From the NCBI RefSeq assembly GCF_022012435.1, contig NZ_JAKLUA010000003.1, forward strand, positions 451,001-515,000: a DNA stretch of 64,000 nucleotides, read 5' to 3'. A program made the translations under genes and the position numbers. Position 1 is the stretch's first letter, and every line of letters begins with the position of its first letter. This DNA comes from Bradyrhizobium zhengyangense. Lineage in GTDB: Bacteria; Pseudomonadota; Alphaproteobacteria; Rhizobiales; Xanthobacteraceae. Shown in pieces: positions 10,538 to 19,484 of the stretch. The notes under the pieces were generated by a model. The model saw only the letters and a program-made list of their open reading frames with translations, made no database searches and had not been told where the DNA came from.

Positions 10538-11161
10538 TCACTGCCTGCGAAGCAGGCCGTGAGCCGAAAGAGTTTGCTTGAACGTCTCCACGGACGTGTA
10601 GTGATGCGCGAGGAGACCCGCCTGCCGCGCTCCCGCGACATTGGCCGCAAGGTCGTCGACAAAGAGCACATTCTCCGGTTCGACCTCGAGCTCTGAAACG
10701 CAGAGGCGGTAGCAGAGCGGATCGGGCTTCGCCGTCTTGAACTGCGCCGAGGTGTAGATCCTGGAGCCGAACAGCGGCCGCAATTCCGGCAGCAGCGTAT
10801 CGATGTGATCGGCAACCAGCGTGGTATTGTTGGTCAGGATGGCGATATCGACGGTTCGGCGCGAGTCTTCGACAATCTCCAGCATGGCGCAATCGGCCTG
10901 CATCGAGCGGCGTCGCGCCTCCACCCATTCGTCGAGCGACAGCGGATAGCCGATACGCTCGCCGAAGCCGCGCAGATAGGCAGCGCCATCGAGCGTGCCG
11001 GAATCGCCGAGCAGCTCGAAGCCACTGTCCCATATGGCTCGATGAACATATTCGTCTGTCGATCCCGCAAGCTCCGCCAGGCGCGCGATGCGCTTTCCCC
11101 TGTCATAGTCGCAGAGGACATTGTCCATGTCGAAGAGGACGAGCTTGATTTGATCAGTCAC
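10538..11161 (-). CDS. HAD-family hydrolase (subfamily IA, phosphatase-like)
   Basis: A haloacid-dehalogenase superfamily protein of about 207 residues if it begins at the GTG at 11161. No good ATG lies near, and the reading frame upstream of 11161 shows no conserved sequence, so the start is uncertain. All four HAD motifs are visible: LVLFDMDNVLCDYD (nucleophile D11 and acid/base D13), ILTNNT, the lysine in KTAKPDPLCY, and LFVDDLAANVAGA. A helical cap lies at about 20-90. Such proteins dephosphorylate small metabolites in the cytoplasm; the substrate is not evident. It is convergent with the MFS gene. Confidence 0.85.
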   Translation of the reverse strand: MTDQIKLVLFDMDNVLCDYDRGKRIARLAELAGSTDEYVHRAIWDSGFELLGDSGTLDGAAYLRGFGERIGYPLSLDEWVEARRRSMQADCAMLEIVEDSRRTVDIAILTNNTTLVADHIDTLLPELRPLFGSRIYTSAQFKTAKPDPLCYRLCVSELEVEPENVLFVDDLAANVAGARQAGLLAHHYTSVETFKQTLSAHGLLRRQ

Positions 11162-11303
11162 GGCGACACTCTGGACCCGGCCGGTACATCCGGCCGCGAG
11201 CAGAGTGATATCCAACACGCCACCGAGCGCAAGTCCGTCGTCATCGGATGGACGCAGACGCGAAGGTCCTATTGCCACCGCATCCGGCGAAGGAGGAGCG
11301 GGG

Positions 11304-11525
11304 TTAGCCTTCCAGCGTAAACCCGACGCGCAGCGTCACCTGGTAGTGACGCACCGCACCGTTCTCGATGTGGCCGCGGGTCTGCACCACCTCGAACCAT
11401 TTCATCTCGCGGATGGTCTTGGACGCGCGGCTGACTGCGTTCTTGATGGCGTCCTCGATCGAGGACTCGGACGATCCGACCAGCTCCAGGATCTTGTAGA
11501 CATGATCCTTCTCGGCTGTGGGCAT
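11304..11525 (-). CDS. Dodecin-family flavin-binding protein
   Basis: A 73-residue protein with the complete dodecin pattern: KILELVGSS, a helix rich in Ala/Ser, then [14 protein letters not shown] and [14 protein letters not shown]. Dodecins form hollow dodecamers that store or buffer flavins (riboflavin, FMN, FAD). The tryptophan at about 43 and the glutamine in the YQVTL strand are the positions that sandwich the isoalloxazine ring in the family. The start at 11525 has a GGGAGG ribosome-binding site; the longer open frame upstream is not conserved. It overlaps no other gene and stands alone. Confidence 0.9.
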   Translation of the reverse strand: MPTAEKDHVYKILELVGSSESSIEDAIKNAVSRASKTIREMKWFEVVQTRGHIENGAVRHYQVTLRVGFTLEG

Positions 11526-11662
11526 GGGTGCGCCTCCCTTGGTTGCGGTGCGGCGGGCGCAGGCGCGTGCCTGCGCGCGCCGCCGCATCGCTCCCAATTG
11601 AACGGGGACCACCCTTTCCGGTTCCGTCAGGTTCGATGATCCGCGTGTCGGATCGAGAAGAA

Positions 11663-12919
11663 TTATTTTGCGACGGGTGCGGCCTGCGGCAGGACCGATG
11701 CAGGCTGTGTCCCGCGCCACAGCACCCGCAACAGCAGAACCAGCAGCGCCATCAACGCGAAGCCGCCGAGGGCGGGTGCGAAATGCTGGCTGGGGTCGGC
11801 CTTTTGTCCGAACTGAACGGCGAGCCGTCCCGACTGCAACAGCCCATAGGCGCCTGCGAACAGGATCAGCCCGTACGCCACATCGCGCTCGCGCGAACTC
11901 GCCATCCCCGCGAGATCGGGCAGCGCCAGCGCCAGCCCGATCCCGAGGATCGGCAGGTCGTAATCATAGGCATAGGGGCTGATCATCACCGACACCATCA
12001 CGGTGATGCCGAGTGCGAATTTCAACGATAGGCCGCGGGCCGCGCCGACGAGGACGGCGAGCAAGGCCAGGCCCCCGACGACGACCTGTCCCCAGAAGGC
12101 GGCGCTCGCCGGAAGGCCGGCCTTGTAGAGTGCAGCATAGGTCGAGATCATGCGAAACAACGGGTAGAATCCCTGCTCGAGAAAGCTCGCCGATTCCCTG
12201 ATCGCCCCTAGCCACGCGATCCAGATCTGCCAGCCGAACAGTAACGTGCAGATAAGCGAGCTCGTCACCACCACGACTGCAGCGGTCGCGAGCGCGAGCC
12301 ATCGCCGCGTCGCCAGCAGGTAGACGCCTAGCGCAATGGCAAGGTGCGGCTTGATGACCATGGCGCCGAGTGCGAGGCCGGCGAGCCATTGCCGCCGGTC
12401 GACGTTGAGGCAGACCAGCGCGATCAGCGCGCCGGTGAGAAAGCCGTTCTGTCCGCAGCCGATGGTGATCGCGAGTGCTGGAAACAGGATCACCAGCGCT
12501 AGCGCGAAATTCGTGCCCGAGATCGCGCGCAGCGCCAGAAGATAGAGCGCCAGTGTCGCGGTCGTGAACAGGAGATAGCCGACGCCGACCGGAAGGAACG
12601 CGAACGGCGCGAGCAGGAGACCGTATTGCGGCGGATAGGTCCAGGGCATGAAGCCGGTCACGCCGCCGGCGGCTTCCATCTGCATCTTCAGCAGCGCGTC
12701 GAAATGATAGGCCTGATCGAGATCGCCACGCCAGACGCGCTGCGCGACAATGTGGAAGGCGTCGAAATCGGCGAGCTCGCGATCCGCCCAGCCGCCCCAG
12801 CGCGCGAACCAGAACGTCTTGAACGCCACGATCGCCGCCAGTGCGGCCAGCACGAAGCGCACATAAGTCGTCCGCTTCGACGGCGAGAACCGAACCTGTT
12901 CCAGTGTTTCGGCGAGCAT
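11663..12919 (-). CDS. GT87-like (DUF2029) polytopic membrane glycosyltransferase
   Basis: A polytopic inner-membrane protein of about 418 residues with some ten hydrophobic segments. It carries the pattern of the GT87/DUF2029 family: a first transmembrane helix followed by a periplasmic loop with [16 protein letters not shown] (DF acidic motif) and YHFDAL, then [15 protein letters not shown], and the conserved [11 protein letters not shown]. Related mycobacterial enzymes use polyprenyl-phosphate mannose or arabinose as donor. The ATG at 12919 is taken because MLAETLEQ precedes the first helix; the frame extends further upstream. The gene is divergent from the GH16/GH1 pair, which suggests a link with surface glucan or polysaccharide metabolism, but this is only context. 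Confidence 0.82.
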   Translation of the reverse strand: MLAETLEQVRFSPSKRTTYVRFVLAALAAIVAFKTFWFARWGGWADRELADFDAFHIVAQRVWRGDLDQAYHFDALLKMQMEAAGGVTGFMPWTYPPQYGLLLAPFAFLPVGVGYLLFTTATLALYLLALRAISGTNFALALVILFPALAITIGCGQNGFLTGALIALVCLNVDRRQWLAGLALGAMVIKPHLAIALGVYLLATRRWLALATAAVVVVTSSLICTLLFGWQIWIAWLGAIRESASFLEQGFYPLFRMISTYAALYKAGLPASAAFWGQVVVGGLALLAVLVGAARGLSLKFALGITVMVSVMISPYAYDYDLPILGIGLALALPDLAGMASSRERDVAYGLILFAGAYGLLQSGRLAVQFGQKADPSQHFAPALGGFALMALLVLLLRVLWRGTQPASVLPQAAPVAK

Positions 12920-13246
12920 GGTGGCGGCGACCTCGAACCTGTCGGATTGGTGGCGGCGTGGGCGGGGTCCGCAGATTTCTGCCAAACTGCCATTGGAGGC
13001 TTAAGGGACAGTAACGAATAGGGAAGGATTTTGGCGGGGGGCGCCCAAATGGCGGAATGGAGGCGCGAGGATCGAGGCCGCTCGTTCGCTGATTTTGTGC
13101 CGAGGTGAAACGATTTTCGGCCGGTTTCTGTGAGGGGGCGCGATGTCTTTTCGAAATCGCCCGCGCGCGTCGGATGGGTGCGCTTGCCGGTTCAGTTAGT
13201 GGCGAGCTAATTTCTGCGAAGTTCCTCATATATTCGATGTACGGCG
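12920..13246 (+). other. Intergenic region between divergent genes
   Basis: This 327-bp stretch separates the GT87-like gene (minus) from the GH16 gene (plus) and must hold both promoters. I see no convincing -35/-10 pair, RNA structure or repeat in it. Short open frames here have no ribosome-binding sites or recognisable products. Confidence 0.5.
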
Positions 13247-14248
13247 ATGATCGACCGTGGGACGAAAGGCGCTCTGGCTGCGATCGGTTTGTTGACCTTG
13301 CCGGCGTTGAGTGCCGCGCAGGACGAGCTTGGTGACGCGCCGCGCGGCCTGTCGCTGCAGGTCACCACCGATCCTTCCACGATCGAGTGCCGCAAGCTGG
13401 AAGCAGTCAATACCTCTTCGCTCGAGTTCCTGCCGCTGCATCGGACCTTCAACGACGATTTCGATGAGCATCCGCTCTCGCACGGACGCTGGGTGCCGCA
13501 TTATGCTGGCGGCGCCGCTTGGCCGGACGCCCGCTATTGGGGCGGCGATGGCTCCGACTTCAAGCGCAAGACCAGCGCCAATGGCGAACAGCAGATCTAT
13601 GTCGATCCGCGCTACGCCGGGCGTGCGGGGGTGCCGCTCGGGCTCGATCCGTTCAAGGTCACGAACGGCGTGCTGTCGATCGTCGCCAGCCGCACGCCAC
13701 CGGAACTGAAGCCAGTTCTTTTCAACAACGAGTACATCTCGGGAGTCCTGACGACGCAGGGCACGTTCGCGCAGAAGCACGGCTATTTCGAAATCCGTGC
13801 CAAGGTGCCGGTCGGCCACGCGGTGTGGCCGGCGTTCTGGATGCTGGCGGATGACGGCGGCTGGCCGCCGGAGGTCGACGTGCTGGAAGGCCGTGGCGAG
13901 AGGCCTGGCGATCTCGTCATGACCACGCATTGGCGGATTCCGTCGACCCAGAAGATCCAGTCTTGCGGCTTCGATTTTGCGGTCGGCGATGCTTCGCGCG
14001 CATTCCACAATTACGGTGTACTGTGGGAGGAGGATCGCCTGGTCTATTTCATAGACCGCAGGCCGGTCTCCGATATCAAGGTGCCGATCGGCTTCGACGA
14101 TCCCATGTACATGATTGTCAATCTCGCGATCGGATCAAAATTCTTTCCCGGGGTCAGCCCGGTCGATGCGGAATCGCCCGAGAGCGTCGCGTTCGAGATC
14201 GACCGGATTTCCGCCTATCAGATCGATGTGGAGCAGGCGCGGAGATAG
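13247..14248 (+). CDS. Secreted glycoside hydrolase family 16 protein (beta-glucanase type)
   Basis: A 333-residue GH16 enzyme. The N-terminal 24 residues (KGALAAIGLLTLPALSAAQ) form a Sec signal peptide. The catalytic motif ExDxxE reads EVDVLEG, with nucleophile E209, helper D211 and acid/base E214. Substrate-cleft aromatics are present around GHAVWPAFWMLADDGGWPP. GH16 enzymes cleave beta-1,3, beta-1,4 or mixed beta-glucans and galactans in the periplasm or outside the cell; the rhizobial ExoK/ExsH succinoglycan depolymerases belong here. The stop is two bases before the next start, so it forms a two-gene operon with a GH1 beta-glucosidase that could finish the hydrolysis. The exact linkage cleaved is not determinable. 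Confidence 0.88.
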   Translation: MIDRGTKGALAAIGLLTLPALSAAQDELGDAPRGLSLQVTTDPSTIECRKLEAVNTSSLEFLPLHRTFNDDFDEHPLSHGRWVPHYAGGAAWPDARYWGGDGSDFKRKTSANGEQQIYVDPRYAGRAGVPLGLDPFKVTNGVLSIVASRTPPELKPVLFNNEYISGVLTTQGTFAQKHGYFEIRAKVPVGHAVWPAFWMLADDGGWPPEVDVLEGRGERPGDLVMTTHWRIPSTQKIQSCGFDFAVGDASRAFHNYGVLWEEDRLVYFIDRRPVSDIKVPIGFDDPMYMIVNLAIGSKFFPGVSPVDAESPESVAFEIDRISAYQIDVEQARR

Positions 14249-14250
14249 CG

Positions 14251-15732
14251 ATGCCGATCGACGTCTCACGGCGCGATTTTGCAAAACTTGCGGGCCTGGC
14301 CGCGCTTGGCACAGCGACGGGCGCCAGAACTGCGGAGCAGGAAAAGGCTGCAGGGAATGAAACATCCGCTTCGGTTGAGCGCGGCGGGCCTTTCCCGAAG
14401 GGCTTCTTGTGGGGCACGGCGACCTCGTCCTACCAGATCGAAGGTGCGGTCGACGAAGATGGCCGCGGCAAGTCGATCTGGGACACTTTCAGCCACACGC
14501 CGGGCAAGATCGAGGATGGTTCCACCGGTGACCGCGCCAATGAGCACTATCGCCGCTACAAGGAAGACGTCGCGCTGATCAAGGCGCTAGGTGTCAAGGC
14601 TTACCGCTTCTCGATTGCATGGTCGCGCGTGTTTCCCGATGGATCGGGGCAGCCCAATCCAAAAGGACTCGACTTCTACAACCGTCTCGTCGACGAGCTG
14701 CTTGCAAGTGGCATCGAGCCCTATGCGACGCTTTACCACTGGGACCTGCCACAAGCGCTGCAGGATCGTGTCGGCGGATGGTCGTCGCGTGATACGTCAA
14801 AAGCGTTTGCCGATTTCGCCGGCTACGTCGCTGCGCGCCTGACCGATCGCGTCAAGAACATTTTTACTGTAAACGAGGTCGGACGCTTCGTGAACTTCGG
14901 CTATGGCTGGGGCATCGACGCGCCCGGCCTCAAGCTGCCGACCGCGCAGCTCAACCAGGCGCGCCATCACGTCGCGCTGGCGCATGGGCTTGCCGTGCAG
15001 GCGATCCGCGCCTCCGGACGCGCCGGCACCCGCGTGGGCGCAGCCGAGAACATCGCGGCATGCGTGCCGGCGATCGCGACACCGGAAAACATCCGCGCCG
15101 CCGAGATCGCAACACGCGAGCTCAACGCCGGCTTCCTCGGCGTGGTGCTGGAGGGCAAGTACACTGACGGTTTCCTCGCTTATGCCGGTGCCGACGCGCC
15201 GAAGTTCACGGCGGAGGAATTGAAGATCATCGGAACGCCGAATGATTTCGTCGGACTCAATATCTACGCGCCGCAATTCTACGTCACCGCCTCCGATCGC
15301 GCGCCGGGCTTCCATGTGCTGCCGTTCCCGACCTCGTTCCCCCACATGAATTCGGAATGGCTGCGGGTCGGCCCCGAAGTAATCTACTGGGCCCCGCGCC
15401 TCGCCGCGAAGATTTGGAACATCGAGAACATCTACATCAGCGAGAACGGTACCTCGTCCGAGGACAGGATTTCCGCCGACGGCCAGATCTACGACCTCGA
15501 CCGCATCATGTTCCTGCGCAACTATCTGACCCAGATGCAGCGCGCCATCGCCGAAGGCGTTCCGATCCGCGGCTATTTCCTGTGGAGCCTGATGGACAAT
15601 TTCGAGTGGATTTTCGGCTACGGCAAGCGCTTCGGCCTTTACCGGGTCGACTTCGAGACGCAGGCGAGGGTGCCGAAGCTGAGCGCGGCCTTCTATCGGG
15701 ACGTGGTGGCGAGCAACGCGATCGGGGCGTGA
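14251..15732 (+). CDS. GH1 family beta-glucosidase with Tat signal
   Basis: A 493-residue family 1 glycosidase. The start at 14251 gives a twin-arginine leader: SRRDFAKLAGLAALGTATG at residues 6-24, so periplasmic export is likely, unlike most GH1 enzymes, which are cytoplasmic. The GH1 domain runs from about 48 (FPKGFLWGTATSSYQIEGA) to 485. The nucleophile is E398 in YISENGTS and the acid/base is E209 in TVNEVG, where the usual proline after NE is valine. The aglycone region NFEWIFGYGKRFGLYRVD is complete. It follows the GH16 gene by two bases. Together they could degrade a beta-glucan to glucose outside the cytoplasm. GH1 assignment is certain; sugar specificity is inferred. Confidence 0.92.
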   Translation: MPIDVSRRDFAKLAGLAALGTATGARTAEQEKAAGNETSASVERGGPFPKGFLWGTATSSYQIEGAVDEDGRGKSIWDTFSHTPGKIEDGSTGDRANEHYRRYKEDVALIKALGVKAYRFSIAWSRVFPDGSGQPNPKGLDFYNRLVDELLASGIEPYATLYHWDLPQALQDRVGGWSSRDTSKAFADFAGYVAARLTDRVKNIFTVNEVGRFVNFGYGWGIDAPGLKLPTAQLNQARHHVALAHGLAVQAIRASGRAGTRVGAAENIAACVPAIATPENIRAAEIATRELNAGFLGVVLEGKYTDGFLAYAGADAPKFTAEELKIIGTPNDFVGLNIYAPQFYVTASDRAPGFHVLPFPTSFPHMNSEWLRVGPEVIYWAPRLAAKIWNIENIYISENGTSSEDRISADGQIYDLDRIMFLRNYLTQMQRAIAEGVPIRGYFLWSLMDNFEWIFGYGKRFGLYRVDFETQARVPKLSAAFYRDVVASNAIGA

Positions 15733-15745
15733 GGCGGCGCAAGCC

Positions 15746-16303
15746 CTACGGATCCAGCTCCGTATCCCAGTAGAGGTAGTCCAGCCAGCTGTCGTGCAGA
15801 TAGTTCGGCGGGAACAGGCGACCGTTGCGGTGGAGCTGGTGCACGGTCGGTGCGAACGCGTTCTGGCGCGGAAACATCTTTGCCTGAGCCGGCGTGAGAT
15901 TGCCCTTGCGCAAATTACAGGGCGAGCACGCCGCGACCACGTTCTCCCAGGTGGTCTGGCCGCCTTTGCTGCGCGGGATGATGTGATCGAAGGTGAGGTC
16001 TTCCGGCGAACCGCAATATTGGCAGGCGAAACGATCGCGCAAGAAGACGTTGAACCGGGTGAAGGCGGGATGCGTGGTCGGCTTGACGAAGGATTTGAGC
16101 GAAACCACGCTCGGCAGCTGCATTTGCAGCGTGGGACTGTGAACCGCCTGGTCGTAATGCGCTACGATATTGACGCGGTCGAGGAACACCGCCTTGATCG
16201 CGTCCTGCCACGACCACAGAGACAGTGGGTAGTAACTCAGCGGCCGGAAGTCCGCGTTCAGGACCAGCACCGGCCAACTGCCTTGCGAGACATGTGCGTT
16301 CAA
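15746..16303 (-). CDS. HNH endonuclease family protein
   Basis: A 185-residue protein with a C-terminal HNH nuclease domain: paired zinc cysteines in CQYCG and CSPCN, the catalytic DHIIPRSKGG histidines and ENVVAACSPCNLRKGN. The N-terminal part (WPVLVLNADFRPLSYYPLSLW) is the conserved front domain of this chromosomal family, found widely in Proteobacteria and not tied to restriction or phage genes. No ATG is available in frame near the 5' end; TTG at 16303 follows GGGAGCG at a suitable distance. The gene stands between the GH1 gene (convergent, 13-bp gap) and the NHL-repeat gene. No mobile element surrounds it. The physiological substrate is unknown. Confidence 0.88.
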   Translation of the reverse strand: MNAHVSQGSWPVLVLNADFRPLSYYPLSLWSWQDAIKAVFLDRVNIVAHYDQAVHSPTLQMQLPSVVSLKSFVKPTTHPAFTRFNVFLRDRFACQYCGSPEDLTFDHIIPRSKGGQTTWENVVAACSPCNLRKGNLTPAQAKMFPRQNAFAPTVHQLHRNGRLFPPNYLHDSWLDYLYWDTELDP

Positions 16304-16517
16304 GTAACGCTCCCGGCCTCCAATATACGCTGCGAAGCAGCATGTACTGACATACTACATGCAGCGTGACGGGATTGTGAAGCCCGTTGAGCGACTTATT
16401 CAGGCGCATGCAATGCGGCGGCAGGGTGGCAAACGCCCAGAAACGCCGCGATTTTGGCACGGGGGGCGGCAGGGAGCCGGCGCGGAACAGGCCTTCTGTT
16501 GGGCTTTGCGGCAGCAG

Positions 16518-17495
16518 TTACTCCGACACCCTTTCCAGCTTCTGCAAGCACCGCGTCGCGCGCACCTCTGCGGGCATGTCTTGGTCTCCAAAGCTGGCCT
16601 TCCAATTGGTGACGCCGACTTCGCCGAGGTAGATGTCGCCTCTCGAATCAAGTGCGAGGCCGTGCGGCGCCAAGAACTTCCCGCTGGAAACGCCCGGGCC
16701 TTTCTCGCCGCCGAGCCGCGCGATGCGCCTTCCCTTGGCGTCGACGATCGAGAGCCGCGGGCCGAGATTGGGAACATGGCGGTTGACGTCGAGGCCGGGG
16801 CCGAGCTCGCCGATCACGAAGGTCGGGCTCTTGCGCCCGCCGCAACAGCACAGCGCACAGGGTCGATGCAGATTGTTCCATTGCGTCTCGTATTTGCCCT
16901 CGCCATCGAACACCTGCACGCGATGGTTCTCGCGGTCGGCGACATAGACCCAGCCGTCGGCGTCGGTCGCAATATTGTGCACGATGTTGAACTGGCCGGG
17001 GTCGGTGCCGGGCTCACCCCAGCTCTTCATCAGCTTGCCGTCCGGCGTATATTTGTGCACCCGCGCATTGCCGTAGCCGTCGGAGACGTAGATCTCGCCC
17101 TTCGGCGACAGCGCGGTGTGGGTGCAGCGGTGGAACGGCTCGCCGCTCATGAAGGGCGCCGGCTTTTTGGGGATACCGATCGTCAGCAGCACCTTGCCGT
17201 CGGTGGTGCATTTGCGCACGGTGTGGTCGCCGTCGTCGGTGCAGTAGAGATTGTCGTCGGCATCGATATGCAGGCCATGCGCGCGCGAGAACAGGCCTTC
17301 GCCAAAGCTGCGCAAGAAATTGCCTTCGCGGTCGAGCACCACCATCGGATGTTCGCCGCGGTTGAAGACGTAGACGTGGTCCTTGCTGTCGACCGCGACC
17401 GAAGCGACGTCACTCAGCTGCCAGCCATCGGGAAGTTTCGCAAAGTTTTCGACGACGCGGTAGCGGTGCTCGCCGGTGCCGAGAATGGCTGGCAT
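16518..17495 (-). CDS. NHL-repeat beta-propeller protein
   Basis: A 325-residue beta-propeller built of about six NHL repeats with the typical pattern of GL/VAVDSxGxxYVxD. Examples are SVAVDSKDHVYVFNRGE, GLHIDADDNLYCTDDGD, IATDADGWVYVADRENHRVQVFD and GLALDSRGDIYLGE. It resembles the peptidyl-alpha-hydroxyglycine alpha-amidating lyase-like group. No signal peptide is seen, so a cytoplasmic location is likely unless exported otherwise. An odd cysteine cluster, CALCCCGG, lies in blade four near residue 220 and could hold a metal or disulfides. It is on the same strand as the upstream FMO-like gene, with a palindromic repeat between them. The function is not known. Confidence 0.85.
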   Translation of the reverse strand: MPAILGTGEHRYRVVENFAKLPDGWQLSDVASVAVDSKDHVYVFNRGEHPMVVLDREGNFLRSFGEGLFSRAHGLHIDADDNLYCTDDGDHTVRKCTTDGKVLLTIGIPKKPAPFMSGEPFHRCTHTALSPKGEIYVSDGYGNARVHKYTPDGKLMKSWGEPGTDPGQFNIVHNIATDADGWVYVADRENHRVQVFDGEGKYETQWNNLHRPCALCCCGGRKSPTFVIGELGPGLDVNRHVPNLGPRLSIVDAKGRRIARLGGEKGPGVSSGKFLAPHGLALDSRGDIYLGEVGVTNWKASFGDQDMPAEVRATRCLQKLERVSE

Positions 17496-17543
17496 GGGTG
17501 GCCCTTCCTTCAGTTGTCTCTGTTGCGCTTGTCTGTATCCACA

Positions 17544-17625
17544 TCGTCATTGCGAGCGCAGCGAAGAGATCCAGACTGTCTCCGCGGAAAGATGCTGGAT
17601 CGCCTCGCTGCGCTCGCAATGACGA
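17544..17625. repeat. Palindromic intergenic repeat, family A copy 1
   Basis: An 82-bp element with long inverted arms: CGTCATTGCGAGCGCAGCG on the left and its near complement CGCTGCGCTCGCAATGACG on the right, around a core with CCAGACTGTCTCCGCGG. The same arms and core recur at 53221-53337. Elements of this look are scattered through Bradyrhizobium intergenic regions. It lies between the FMO-like gene and the NHL-repeat gene and would form a strong RNA hairpin in their shared transcript. Confidence 0.85.
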
Positions 17626-17631
17626 ATGGGC

Positions 17632-19407
17632 TTAAGCTGTCCCCACCTCACGTCCCAAAATCCCTTCCTCGATCGCCTTGATCCGGAGCGCGAGGAATTT
17701 CGAGTTGATCCGGCATTGCGCCAGGCTACCGGCGATGAACCACAGGCCGGGCTGCTTCGTGCGCGCATACATGTTGCGCAGCTCAAAGCCGTCGCCAAAG
17801 CCCCAGACCGGGCCGATGCGGTCGGCGACGCCATCGCCGAACAGCTTTCGCACCAGGTATTCCTGCGGCTTGTAGCCGGTGGAGAGCACGATCAGATCGG
17901 CTGCGACGGCCGAGCCGTCCTTCATCTGCGCGCCGCCTTCCGTGAAGCTCTCGATGTCCTCGAACTGCTTCAGCTTGATCGCGCCTTCGACGATCAGGTT
18001 GGAGCAGCCGACGTTGAAATAATAGCCGCCGCCGCGGGTCAGGTACTTGAACTGCCAGCCGGTGCCGCCCTCGCCGAAGTCGAGCTTGAAGCCGACGCGG
18101 CGAAGGCCGTCGAGCAGGTCCTTGTCGAGCTCCTTCGACTGCTCGGTCAGCATCACATGGGTCTTTTTCGCCAGCGGCGTCGGCATTGACGCGGCGATCA
18201 GATCGTTGTCCTCCAGCGTGCCGTCATTGTAGGTCGCGTAGGCCAGTTGCGCCGACGGCTCGATATTGGTGACCAGCGTCGGCGATCGCTGCACCAGCGT
18301 CACCTCAGCGCCGCTGGAATAGAGATCCTGCGCGATGTCATGGCCGCTGTTGCCGGTGCCGATGACGATGGCGCGCTTGCCTGTCCAGTTCTCGCCGTCT
18401 TCATAGCGGCTCGAATGCAGTAGCGTGCCCTTGAAACGATCGAGCGTCGGAATGTCAGGGATGTTGGCGATGCCGCTGACGCCGGTCGCCATGATCACGT
18501 GGCGCGGGTGCATGGTGCGCTCGCTGCCGTCGGCGCGGCGCAGCGTCACCGTCCAGTGATCCCCGGCCTCATCATAGGCGCCGCCCTCGAACTCAGCGCC
18601 GGTCCAGAAGTTGAGCTCCATGGCATCGACATAAGCCTCGAACCAGTTCGCGAGCTTGTCCTTGGGGATGTAGGTCGGCCAGCTCGGCGGAAACGGCATA
18701 TAGGGCATGTGATTGACCTGCACCTGATTGTGCAGGGTCAGCGCGTGATAGCGCTTCCTCCAGGTATCGCCGATCCGCGCCCCGCGATCGACGATCAGCG
18801 TGTCGATCTGCAACTGCTTCAGCCGCGCGGCGATCGCAAGCCCGGCCTGGCCGCCGCCGACCACCAGCGCGACTGGCTCGCGATCGGCATAGTCGCGCGA
18901 GGCGTTGCGCTGATCGAGCCAGTTCGGTCCGCGGAAATCGCGCGAATAGGCTTGTCCTCGCGGCCGCGAGGTGCCGAGCTGTTCCTCGAATCCTTTGAGC
19001 TCCTCGAGCGCGGTGAGCAGTGTCCACGCCTTCAGCCGGTCGCCGTCGGCGATATCGGGCACGAGCCGCAGGATGCCGCTGCCGCGGCCGAGCGCGGTCT
19101 CGAAACTGAAGATGGTCTCGATAGTGTTGGTGCCGGCGCGCGTCACCCAGCGCGGCGCTGCGCGGTTTGGCGCGATCTTGAAACTGCGCGGCGCCGCGTT
19201 GAGTGAAAGTGCGGCCAGCGCCCGTACGATCCCATCGCGACCGGCGAGCGTTTGCAGGTTCCAGCTTAGCGCCAGCGCGTCGCGCCAAAAGCAGTCAGCG
19301 AGGAAGAGACGGTCGAGCGCGGCGCGATCGGGCTGGCCCAGCGCGCGCTCGAATTCATCGAGCCAGGCTTGCGCGGACACGGCCATATCCTTCGTGCGAT
19401 CCAGCAT
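17632..19407 (-). CDS. FAD-dependent monooxygenase (FMO/BVMO-like) with N-terminal SnoaL-like domain
   Basis: A 591-residue protein. Residues 1-140 resemble an NTF2/SnoaL-like fold (WLDEFERALGQPDRAALDRLF, CFWRDALAL, typical of that domain). From about 173 a flavoprotein core begins with the FAD fingerprint VVGGGQAGLAIAARL, followed by GDTWRKRYHALTLH and a second Rossmann NADPH motif, AIVIGTGNSGHDIAQDL, near 345. The FATGYxP-like end reads LIVLSTGYKPQ. Such enzymes oxidise small organic or sulfur/nitrogen compounds using NADPH and O2 in the cytoplasm. The start at 19407 has GAGG upstream; an ATG at 19386 is the alternative. It is next to the NHL-repeat gene, with no clue to the substrate. Confidence 0.88.
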   Translation of the reverse strand: MLDRTKDMAVSAQAWLDEFERALGQPDRAALDRLFLADCFWRDALALSWNLQTLAGRDGIVRALAALSLNAAPRSFKIAPNRAAPRWVTRAGTNTIETIFSFETALGRGSGILRLVPDIADGDRLKAWTLLTALEELKGFEEQLGTSRPRGQAYSRDFRGPNWLDQRNASRDYADREPVALVVGGGQAGLAIAARLKQLQIDTLIVDRGARIGDTWRKRYHALTLHNQVQVNHMPYMPFPPSWPTYIPKDKLANWFEAYVDAMELNFWTGAEFEGGAYDEAGDHWTVTLRRADGSERTMHPRHVIMATGVSGIANIPDIPTLDRFKGTLLHSSRYEDGENWTGKRAIVIGTGNSGHDIAQDLYSSGAEVTLVQRSPTLVTNIEPSAQLAYATYNDGTLEDNDLIAASMPTPLAKKTHVMLTEQSKELDKDLLDGLRRVGFKLDFGEGGTGWQFKYLTRGGGYYFNVGCSNLIVEGAIKLKQFEDIESFTEGGAQMKDGSAVAADLIVLSTGYKPQEYLVRKLFGDGVADRIGPVWGFGDGFELRNMYARTKQPGLWFIAGSLAQCRINSKFLALRIKAIEEGILGREVGTA

Positions 19408-19484
19408 GCGCGACCTCGTGGCCGTCTTCGCGGCGTTTCCTCTGAGGTGGACGCTATACTGGTTCGACCGGTGTCAAAAGCGCT

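Noticed and set aside
15746..16303. The HNH nuclease as part of a defence or mobile system
   Set aside because: The protein belongs to a widespread chromosomal HNH family. No methyltransferase, helicase, toxin-antitoxin or phage gene lies nearby.
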